From: Planctomycetota bacterium
Lineage (GTDB): Bacteria; Planctomycetota; Brocadiia; SM23-32
Assembly: GCA_018400625.1 (NCBI GenBank)
Contig: JAGYMJ010000391.1
Coordinates: 1 to 7,238, forward strand
Reading direction: 5' to 3'
DNA: 7,238 bases
A program made the translations under genes and the position numbers. Position 1 is the stretch's first letter. Every line of letters starts with the position of its first letter. Below, one piece after another: positions 1 through 5,422 of the stretch. Below the pieces are notes generated by a model. That model did no database searches, was not told the origin of the DNA, and was given only the letters and a program-made list of their open reading frames with translations.

Positions 1-86
1 CCGGCCAATAATAGAACAAGGGGCACTGTTGACATCAGGATGCATCGGAGCACGATAGGAGTGAGGATTGAATCGCGTTTTTCCAT
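1..86 (-). CDS. Exported protein, N-terminal fragment cut by window edge
   Basis: An ATG at 84-86 opens a reading frame that stays open to the window edge, giving 28 complete codons. The peptide begins MEKRDSILTPIVLRC and continues into a hydrophobic stretch (ILMSTVPLVLLLAG), which reads as a Sec signal peptide: charged start, then a hydrophobic core. No mature sequence is visible, so the product is unknown. By position, after a small subunit gene and its terminator, it could be a third large L-type protein, because the B-to-L1 pair shows the same order; this is inference only. No good Shine-Dalgarno is seen in front of the ATG, which lowers confidence in the exact start. The preceding hairpin suggests this gene has its own promoter or depends on readthrough. 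Confidence 0.6.
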   Translation of the reverse strand, partial: MEKRDSILTPIVLRCILMSTVPLVLLLA

Positions 87-95
87 AACAATAAG

Positions 96-149
96 CCCGC
101 AAAAAGTAAAAGAAATAAGATACAGGGAGGGGGTTCAGCCCCTCCCTGT
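96..149 (-). terminator. Rho-independent terminator after small protein A
   Basis: An 11-bp perfect inverted repeat, ACAGGGAGGGG at 122-132 and CCCCTCCCTGT at 139-149, encloses a 6-nt loop. On the minus strand it is followed by a T-rich stretch running to about position 96. It begins 26 bases past the stop codon of gene 176-775, so it probably ends that transcript before the next gene. The T tract is interrupted by A and C residues, so termination may be partial. Confidence 0.8.
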
Positions 150-175
150 GGTTTACTGCACTGAAAGTTAATTGC

Positions 176-775
176 TCATTCAATGGCGGCAGTGATGACC
201 GCATCAGTTTGATAGGTGCCCGGAGGAGCCAAAGCCCCCTCTATACCGTTAGGATTCTCATCATCGCCATAATGGACCGCCCGTCCGCGTGCGGCAATGC
301 CCCAGATATTGGTATCTGCAGGCAAACCGCTTCGTACGATATTGCCTTCATCACCGTCCCAATTCTGGCTTGATCCCGGAGCATCACTAGCTATCAGCAT
401 GAGGTTACCACCGATGAAGGATCCGCTGCCGTCGGTATTCAGATATTTCACCTGTTCGTATGTATCGTAAGGGGCAGCCAGATTGGCCGTATCGTTCCAG
501 GTTCCGTTGCCGCTTGTGATCGTTATATTGTGCTGGTCGTTGGCCCGGACCTCGAACTTGGCCTCCTCGCCCGAGTGCCAGCCCATATCGTCATCGTGAG
601 CGCTCGTGCCGCCCACATCCCAATCAAGCACCGAATCAATCACCTCGACTTCCACGAAAGACTGGACGTTGATGTTGACCTCAATTTCACCCTCATTGCT
701 CGTCTGTCCCATCGCGCCCGTCGCCATCAGACCGAACGCCACACCTGCAATCATTACTGTTTTCAGAATACGCAT
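176..775 (-). CDS. Small secreted beta-sandwich protein A
   Basis: A 199-residue exported protein of unknown function. Residues 1-23 form a Sec signal peptide with probable cleavage after AMG, just before QTSNEGE. The mature protein opens with an alternating hydrophobic strand (IEVNINVQSFVEVEVIDS, residues 31-48), which all four small proteins here share in variant form. A second shared segment is VRANDQHNITIT near residues 76-87, and the end has PPGTYQTDAVITAAI, resembling the last strand of pilin-like or WxL-like beta sandwiches. It is rich in Asp, Glu, Asn and Gly, with no Cys and no anchor. The ATG at 775 has AAAAGGAG eight bases upstream. Its signal peptide shares VAFGLMATGAM with protein B, and both genes carry the same structured leader, so the two arose by duplication of leader plus gene. 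It lacks the YGLM-RW segment of B and C. A subunit role is inference. Confidence 0.88.
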   Translation of the reverse strand: MRILKTVMIAGVAFGLMATGAMGQTSNEGEIEVNINVQSFVEVEVIDSVLDWDVGGTSAHDDDMGWHSGEEAKFEVRANDQHNITITSGNGTWNDTANLAAPYDTYEQVKYLNTDGSGSFIGGNLMLIASDAPGSSQNWDGDEGNIVRSGLPADTNIWGIAARGRAVHYGDDENPNGIEGALAPPGTYQTDAVITAAIE

Positions 776-810
776 AGTTTTTTCTCCTTTTAAAAAATTT
801 ACTCATTTTT

Positions 811-972
811 GCGGAACCTAAAACGAACACTCACCGGATCCGCCCTGCCGTCCGCTCCATGAACAGGGCACGCCGGGGCGCCAGACGGGCTTTTTAAAGC
901 CTCAGTCCGGAGCGACGGCGCCGCATCGCTTCCGGCCGGCTGTTCGTTTTACGCCATGGCACCACCTCCCTG
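811..972 (-). promoter_or_regulatory. Structured 5' leader of small protein A, copy 1
   Basis: This region precedes gene A and is homologous to 3871-4031, which precedes gene B. Shared blocks in transcript order are CAGGGAGGTGGTGCCATGG, CAGCCGG, CGATGCGGCGCCGTCG, AGGCT, GGCGCCCCGGCGT (T for C at two positions in the other copy), CGGTGAGTG and AGGTTCCGC. The main hairpin spans 907-935: 4 bp, a bulged A, 7 bp including one G-U pair, and a 6-nt loop. The G-U pair would be an A-C mismatch on the plus strand, so the structure belongs to the minus-strand RNA. A loop segment GGCGCC (917-922) could pair with 877-882. The whole is closed by a perfect 10-bp inverted repeat (820-829 with 941-950). I do not recognise it as a known riboswitch. 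It is probably a cis-acting RNA controlling gene A. Confidence 0.65.
949..957 (-). promoter_or_regulatory. Two-codon ORF (ATG GCG TAA) in leader A
   Basis: The leader carries GGAGGTG, seven bases matching the canonical Shine-Dalgarno, with 7 nt between GGAGG and an ATG at 955-957. The frame ends after a single further codon: Met-Ala-stop. The homologous leader at 4008-4016 reads Met-Glu-stop, so initiation signal, ATG and TAA are kept while the second codon differs. That suggests a start-then-stop element acting on ribosomes rather than a useful peptide. A chance ATG beside a purine-rich conserved block is the alternative. Confidence 0.45.
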
Positions 973-975
973 ACA

Positions 976-1290
976 ATGAAAGTTTTTGTTGATCACACGG
1001 AAAACTCCAGATTCCATTTCAGAAAACATAGAGCAAAACACATGCCTGTTTGGTGGGCACCCGGTGTTTGAACGCGTGATACCGGCAAAGTGCAGAAACT
1101 GACAGAAAGCACTCTTTGTATGGAGTTTTTTCCCAGAAGGTAAAACTTTGTCATCGAACGGCACAATCAACAAAATGACAGAACTGATCGTCAATTGCTA
1201 CATTTGAAAGGCAAAAGAAACTTTTGGGCGCCAGAAATGGCCCCTGTGGAGGGTGGAACGGCAGCGGGTAAATAATCAATGAGCCCCGTC
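976..1290. other. Gene-free spacer upstream of leader A
   Basis: About 315 bases separate the repeat downstream of L1 from the structured leader of gene A. It is visibly richer in A and T than the flanking genes and I see no convincing gene in it. On the minus strand a TTGACG occurs at 1189-1194, but there is no good -10 hexamer at the right distance. A promoter for gene A is expected somewhere here, since the gap from L1 is too long for tight coupling, but I cannot place it. Confidence 0.5.
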
Positions 1291-1320
1291 TCAATTGATC
1301 ACCACCGTGCCCTGTGGCGG
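1291..1320 (-). repeat. Short repeat copy downstream of L1
   Basis: Positions 1298-1320 match 7189-7211 at 22 of 23 bases. On the minus strand both read CACAGGGCACGGTGGTGAT at the core. The similarity extends weakly upstream to a TAG codon in both places, with gaps in multiples of three. Here the TAG is the L1 stop codon (1345-1347). The core CAGGG...GGTGGTG resembles the start of the two structured leaders. In this copy the bases after GGTGGTG are ATC AAT TGA rather than ATG-codon-TAA. Confidence 0.6.
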
Positions 1321-1344
1321 CGGGGGAACAAACGTGTTTCGCTG

Positions 1345-3078
1345 CTAATGGATTGCTCGGTGCCGGTCGTCGGATTGGGCATCCCGGGATCCCCCGTTTA
1401 GCTGCATTATATCCATCTCTTTCCCGAGCGTATCCGCCCCATCTTCCGGAAAAGAAACCGTCCGGCGCCCGGCGCCGGCCTCTCCGGCTTCCTCCGGCCC
1501 GATATCGATCAAACGGCGCTTGCGCACCCGTTCTCCGTCCCCGAACATCATCTGCACTTCCAGCACGTACCGTCCGGGGGCCACGTTTTCGAAATCCATC
1601 ACCCCCGAATAATGACGACCGGCCAGGGGAAGCATCACCCCCTCATCGCCGCTGAGCCGTGTTGACAGTTCAACGTCCCCCCGGGGTGGCCGCAGCACGG
1701 CCCGGGCATTCGGGGTGAAGTGCGCGTTGCCCACATTGGTGAACTTCGACTGCACGATATAGCGCGATCCACGGTCGGCCGACAGGGACAACCGTTCCGC
1801 CTGCGCTTTGACCTGAGCCTCTCTTTCACTGTTGCGCAGCAGGACCAGCGATCGCGTCTCGCCCGCACTCTGCCCGTCTTCATAACGCGCATTCAGCCTC
1901 AGGTCGGCGTAGTAATAAGGATGCTCCAGCCCCTTTCGCGGCAAGCGAGCGATCAGTCTCAGGTTTTGCCGGCCGTTGGGACCGAGCTGAAACTCGGCGG
2001 GCCGCGCCGAAATCCATTCGAGAGCGCCCATGGAATCGCCGCGCACGTCGCCCATCATGACGCCCTGGAGGGATTTCGGCAAAGCGGCGGACACATTCAC
2101 ATCCACCGGGTCCTCACCCGGGTTACTCACCGTGACCACCTCCGATCGGACCGCACCGGCCCGTGCATCGATCTCCACACGGCCGGGGTTCAGCTCGAGT
2201 GTCTGGTCGTAGGCCACATCATCGATTCCGGGATCGCCGGCAAACTCAATTTCTCGGGTAAACGGCGCTTTCCTCCTTCCGTCGACGTGGAGTACACCGC
2301 GCATCCTGTAGGTGCCCGAGGGCAGCCGGCGATTGAGGTCTTTCACGAGTTCAAACGTCACTCCCGGCATGATGCCGCGTTCACGTGATTCGACGCGCGC
2401 GACCGGACGCCACCGTTCTCCGCTCTTTCGTTCCACACGCAGCTCCCCGCTCACCCTGGAGTAGGTGCTCCCTTCATTGGTCACCGTCATAACCGCTGCC
2501 GTCGTGGCCGGCCGTTCTTCGCTTGCAGGGCGGTATTGCATATTCGCATCGCTCAGTTCAATTTGCTCACGCACCGGCCGGCCCTGGATGCGTACAATGA
2601 CCGGAATCAAAAACCGCATCCTCAAAGCAATCCCTTCCGCATCCTCCGGCGGTCGTGACTGCGCCAGGATGGCAGCGAAATAAGCTCCGCGCGCGCGGGG
2701 CGGCACATGCAGACCGACGGTAACAGTGCGGCCATCCAACGGCTCAATCTCCACTTCCGTCTCTTCAAGCTCGATCCAGGAGCGGCACGAGGGGATTTGT
2801 TCGGGAGGGTTATCATCGTCGCCGGCGGAATCCACGGGTATCCAGGCGCCGGTGCGCGACTGCGAAAGCTCCACCACCGCCAGTTCCAGGGCCCGTGCCC
2901 GATCGCCCATAGTGTTGCGCAGTTCAAGCGGTATATTGACCCGGCTGTTCGGCGGCGGGTCGATCTCGATACGCATCGGACGCACCAAAAAGGCCTGACC
3001 GTAAAGGAGAGATGATTTTGCAATAATAAAAAGAAAGATAAAAACGAGCACAGCGAAACCTGTTTTTTCCCGCAGCAT
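1345..3078 (-). CDS. Large exported multi-Ig-domain protein L1
   Basis: A 577-residue paralogue of L2. Residues 1-29 form a signal peptide, followed by the mature start FLVRPMRIEID. Four beta-rich segments can be read: about 30-175 (IPLELRNT, WIELEE, RFLIPVIVRIQGR), 178-285 (RRLPSGTYRMRG), 293-412 (RPAEF, YEDGQSAGET) and 428-527 (FTNVGN, DFENVAPGRY). The first and third have the pattern of PapD-like or DUF916-type domains; the second and fourth look like accessory Ig domains. This assignment rests on pattern, not on a search. A charged tail of about 50 residues has no membrane anchor. The start at 3078 has AGGAGG six bases upstream and gives a normal signal peptide; an earlier ATG at 3153 is also preceded by AAGGAG and would add 25 residues. 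It lies 104 bases after gene B, suggesting co-transcription. Likely role: chaperone, scaffold or binding partner for the small proteins. Confidence 0.9.
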   Translation of the reverse strand: MLREKTGFAVLVFIFLFIIAKSSLLYGQAFLVRPMRIEIDPPPNSRVNIPLELRNTMGDRARALELAVVELSQSRTGAWIPVDSAGDDDNPPEQIPSCRSWIELEETEVEIEPLDGRTVTVGLHVPPRARGAYFAAILAQSRPPEDAEGIALRMRFLIPVIVRIQGRPVREQIELSDANMQYRPASEERPATTAAVMTVTNEGSTYSRVSGELRVERKSGERWRPVARVESRERGIMPGVTFELVKDLNRRLPSGTYRMRGVLHVDGRRKAPFTREIEFAGDPGIDDVAYDQTLELNPGRVEIDARAGAVRSEVVTVSNPGEDPVDVNVSAALPKSLQGVMMGDVRGDSMGALEWISARPAEFQLGPNGRQNLRLIARLPRKGLEHPYYYADLRLNARYEDGQSAGETRSLVLLRNSEREAQVKAQAERLSLSADRGSRYIVQSKFTNVGNAHFTPNARAVLRPPRGDVELSTRLSGDEGVMLPLAGRHYSGVMDFENVAPGRYVLEVQMMFGDGERVRKRRLIDIGPEEAGEAGAGRRTVSFPEDGADTLGKEMDIMQLNGGSRDAQSDDRHRAIH

Positions 3079-3158
3079 GAAAGACCTCCTTTTTTCCGGC
3101 CGTTGACGGATCATTCCGGTTTGCAGACTCACCGGAGGCGAGAGGACAACCATGCCCC

Positions 3159-3173
3159 CTCTCCTTCGGAGAG
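3159..3173 (-). promoter_or_regulatory. Hairpin over an upstream ribosome site of L1
   Basis: On the minus strand CTCTCC, GAA, GGAGAG forms a 6-bp stem with a 3-nt loop. The right arm holds most of the AAGGAG that precedes the ATG at 3153, the longer alternative start of L1, so the stem would hide that site. There is no T tract, so it is not an intrinsic terminator. It lies just after the stop codon of gene B. Confidence 0.35.
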
Positions 3174-3182
3174 AAAGTGTTG

Positions 3183-3833
3183 TTAGTCAAGAGCTATCGT
3201 CACATTCACCAGCCCGTCGTAGGTGCCCGGTTTGGGCATATCATCAACGTCTTCGAGCTGCAGCGTGGACTCTGGATAAACCACAGTATCCAACCCCATT
3301 TGGCGGGTGTAGCTATAGAAGTCCCTGCCACCATGGACATCTTCGTTCTCGCCGTCGACGGTGAACTCAATCACCCCGCCTGCGTCTTCATCGCTCGCAA
3401 ACACACCGACGCCGGCTTCTTCATCCCATCGGGTCATGAGACCGTACCGATAGAGAATGGGATCTCCACTTCCATCCTCATGGTAAGCGACCCCCGTCGG
3501 TCCTTCTACATCTTCGTAATAAGCTCCGTCAATATGCCAGTGATACTGGTAGTGTGTGATACCCTCAACAACCTCATCGGGCACCATAGTGATGGTATAG
3601 GCATCGTTGGCAAAGATATCGAACACCGCCACGCCGTCCGGCCAGGTCTGATTGGCCCCGGTACCATCGACATTGCATTCGGCCACTTCGTCGATCAGGT
3701 GGATTTCCGCGAACGAGTCCACATTGATTTCCACATTGATGCCTTCTGTTTGGTCCGCCATCGCACCCGTCGCCATCAGCCCGAACGCCACGGGTGCTGT
3801 CGCCACCACAATTTTCAATGTCACATATTTCAT
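3183..3833 (-). CDS. Small secreted beta-sandwich protein B
   Basis: A 216-residue exported protein of unknown function. The signal peptide covers residues 1-26 (VAFGLMATGAMA, cleavage before DQTEG). The mature start INVEINVDSFAEIHLIDE (32-49) is the family's alternating strand. FANDAYTITM (74-83) matches the second shared segment. YGLMTRWDEEAG (130-141) and GGVIEFTVDGENED (152-165) are shared with protein C, and the end PKPGTYDGLVNVTIAL (200-215) is the G-x-Y terminal strand. It is strongly acidic, which could mean cation binding, but no defined EF-hand is seen. It has one Cys (53), so no intramolecular disulfide is possible. The ATG at 3833 has AAAGGAG upstream. It is preceded by the second copy of the structured leader and followed by L1. 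A surface or fimbrial-like subunit is the most economical reading, with L1 as possible partner. Confidence 0.9.
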   Translation of the reverse strand: MKYVTLKIVVATAPVAFGLMATGAMADQTEGINVEINVDSFAEIHLIDEVAECNVDGTGANQTWPDGVAVFDIFANDAYTITMVPDEVVEGITHYQYHWHIDGAYYEDVEGPTGVAYHEDGSGDPILYRYGLMTRWDEEAGVGVFASDEDAGGVIEFTVDGENEDVHGGRDFYSYTRQMGLDTVVYPESTLQLEDVDDMPKPGTYDGLVNVTIALD

Positions 3834-3870
3834 CTTAATCTCTCCTTTAAAAAGTTACTTTCCTTTGTGC

Positions 3871-4031
3871 GCGGAACCTTGTCTTTTGCACTCACCGCCG
3901 CCGCTCCCGCGGTCCGCACTCGCACGGAAGCAACACCGGGGCACCGGGCGGCATTTTAGAGCCTGAAGACAAAACGACGGCGCCGCATCGTTTTTGTCCG
4001 GCTGTCTTTATTCCATGGCACCACCTCCCTG
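3871..4031 (-). promoter_or_regulatory. Structured 5' leader of small protein B, copy 2
   Basis: This is homologous to 811-972 and keeps the same block order. The main hairpin spans 3968-3998 and has 12 bp with one unpaired A and the loop CGGCGC. Compared with copy 1, the outer stem has changed from CCGG/CCGG to GACAA/TTGTC, and an inner G-C to A-T, so both sides changed together. The G-U pair next to the closing pair is kept in both. A loop segment GGCGCC (3979-3984) can pair with GGTGCC (3940-3945), with one G-U pair, matching the possible pseudoknot of copy 1. It starts only 14 bases after the stop codon of gene C, so it sits inside the likely operon and could set the level of B and L1 separately from L2, D and C. 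Confidence 0.65.
4008..4016 (-). promoter_or_regulatory. Two-codon ORF (ATG GAA TAA) in leader B
   Basis: Met-Glu-stop, preceded by the same GGAGGTGGTGCC block as in leader A, with 7 nt between GGAGG and ATG. The block comes shortly after the stop of gene C, so ribosomes finishing C could re-initiate here. Its conservation with leader A (Met-Ala-stop) is the main support for a function. Confidence 0.45.
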
Positions 4032-4045
4032 ATAACTGACACCTA

Positions 4046-4672
4046 TCATTTCAGAGCCACCGTCAAGTTGAAAAAGCCGGTGTAAATCCCAGATCGCGGC
4101 AAATCACCGGTCCGGCGTCCAGGGGACCGCATCTCACCGTGCGCCGTTTCGTCCGCATCGGGCACCACGCGCATTGCCATCACACGCGTCAACCCTATGC
4201 AGGGACGTCCATTTTCATCTTCACCATCGATGGTAAACTGAATGGCCCCGTCCGAATCCGGCCATAGGCAGATGTCGGGATCGACTTCCCAGCGGCTCAT
4301 GAGACCATAAGTGTAGGTAAACTGACGCCCATCACTTTCCCGGGTTGCCACGCCATAGGGTCCCCGGGGTTTCTGAACGATTTTTGCGGCGGACGCCGTC
4401 AAGGTGCATGGCGCGTTCGCTTTGACCATGAACCTCGCCCCGGGCGGGACATCGGGGTTCCGGGAACTGTCCGGACTGCTGCCTCCGTTGTCCATCAAAT
4501 CCGCCTCATCATCGATCAGATGCACTTCGGCAAAGGGTTCCACATTGATTATCACATCCAGAACGGCTTCACCATCAAAATCGGCGCGTACGCAAGCGGC
4601 AAAAAAAAAGAAAAAAAAGGCGAGGGCTCGACTCCTTTTCCCGATAAGCATTATCTTTTTTTTCTTTTTCAT
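4046..4672 (-). CDS. Small secreted beta-sandwich protein C
   Basis: A 208-residue exported protein. The start at 4672 is chosen because AGAGGTGA precedes it and a lysine-rich signal peptide begins there; the frame is open further upstream to 4753 without a comparable signal. The signal peptide has five lysines, then AFFFFFFAACVRA. Cleavage could follow CVRA (signal peptidase I), or FAAC could be a weak lipobox with Cys27 lipidated. The mature part has LDVIINVEPFAEVHLIDD (38-55), KANAPCTLTA (84-93), YGLMSRWEVDPD (122-133), GAIQFTIDGEDENG (142-155) and the end LPRSGIYTGFFNLTVAL. B is its closest relative in the window. Cys89, Cys135 and Cys158 could allow one disulfide. The first 25 codons contain runs T9, T8 and A8, which may slip. 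It lies 85 bases after D. Function unknown; probably a subunit. Confidence 0.88.
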   Translation of the reverse strand: MKKKKKIMLIGKRSRALAFFFFFFAACVRADFDGEAVLDVIINVEPFAEVHLIDDEADLMDNGGSSPDSSRNPDVPPGARFMVKANAPCTLTASAAKIVQKPRGPYGVATRESDGRQFTYTYGLMSRWEVDPDICLWPDSDGAIQFTIDGEDENGRPCIGLTRVMAMRVVPDADETAHGEMRSPGRRTGDLPRSGIYTGFFNLTVALK

Positions 4673-4757
4673 TATTTTTTCACCTCTGGAGCGTGTTTCC
4701 GGAACGGAAGAATGAAATGCATCGGGTAAGCTGTAAAACATCCGGTTCATCACTCAT

Positions 4758-5384
4758 TTACAATTGGGGGATAATTGTCGCCGTCAGCGTGATTGAATAG
4801 GTATCCGGCCTGGCGTATTCAGGTTCCCCCTGGAACGTCCAGGACCAGAGTGTTTTAACCCCCAGGCCGAAGCGATGCATCCCCGGAGAAAAACCGCTGC
4901 CGCTCATTGTCGGGCCTTTTATATAAAAAAATGCGTCGGAACTGTAGTGGTTGTTTTTATACAGAGCCGATAGGGTGTCGTCTTCGATCAGATACCCACC
5001 TCCGGGCCTGACACCCAGCGAATGTCCGGTCTCGGCACCTCTGGCCACGCCCAGCCATTTCGAGTCAAACTGCGCATTCTCGTAGCTGATTTGTATCGCA
5101 TCGACATGGAAATTGTTTCGCATCTCGATGACGGCCAATTGACCATCTTCAATGCAATATTTATCTCCATCGGACGACGGATTGCCCATGAAAGTGTAGG
5201 AGGTGTCATCGACCACCATCGACCCAACATCATTGATCACAGCGAGTTCGGCAATTTCCTGAACGGTTATATTGATCTTAATTTCGGCCTGTTCATTTTT
5301 GTTGGCATAGGTAGCCCGACAGGTCGATATCAGAGCCACTACGAACATTACCGTCAGTATAATTTGCCCTGTTTTTTTTTGCAT
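4758..5384 (-). CDS. Small secreted protein D, divergent family member
   Basis: A 208-residue exported protein, the most divergent of the four. The ATG at 5384 has AAGGTGA about five bases upstream; a GTG at 5393 in the same frame lies within that ribosome site and is unlikely. The signal peptide (residues 1-27) ends near TYA before NKNEQ. The mature start IKINITVQEIAELAVIND (35-52) keeps the family strand. EMRNNFHVDAIQIS corresponds to the second shared segment, and the end ARPDTYSITLTATI keeps the terminal strand, with D in place of the usual G. The middle differs from B and C and is richer in aromatic residues (SKWLGVARG, DAFFYIKG, LWSWTFQG). It is 38 bases after L2, so they are probably co-transcribed. 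Codons 2-4 contain an A9 run. Function unknown; possibly a tip, adaptor or major subunit with L2 as partner. Confidence 0.87.
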   Translation of the reverse strand: MQKKTGQIILTVMFVVALISTCRATYANKNEQAEIKINITVQEIAELAVINDVGSMVVDDTSYTFMGNPSSDGDKYCIEDGQLAVIEMRNNFHVDAIQISYENAQFDSKWLGVARGAETGHSLGVRPGGGYLIEDDTLSALYKNNHYSSDAFFYIKGPTMSGSGFSPGMHRFGLGVKTLWSWTFQGEPEYARPDTYSITLTATIIPQL

Positions 5385-5422
5385 TTTTTTCACCTTTTCC
5401 AGACGTCCGATTTTGCCGGGAT

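Noticed and set aside
811..972. Leader as a c-di-GMP (GEMM), cobalamin, SAM/SAH, THF or MoCo riboswitch
   Set aside because: The conserved cores that I know for these classes are not present in either leader copy, so I keep it as an unrecognised structured RNA.
949..1194. An 81-codon minus-strand frame upstream of gene A
   Set aside because: It would start at TTG with no ribosome site, has no recognisable domain or signal peptide, and runs through the leader RNA; only its last codons coincide with the two-codon ORF.
1166..1194. Promoter with TTGACG on the minus strand
   Set aside because: At 17-18 bases the best -10 (GTTGAT or TTGATT) matches the consensus at only three of six bases.
3177..3959. 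Plus-strand open frame (260 codons) opposite gene B and its leader
   Set aside because: It covers B and part of the leader on the opposite strand. B is supported by its signal peptide, ribosome site and family motifs.
176..5384. Small proteins as true WxL proteins
   Set aside because: No W-x-L motif pair is present in any of them; only the overall arrangement and the terminal G-x-Y strand are similar.
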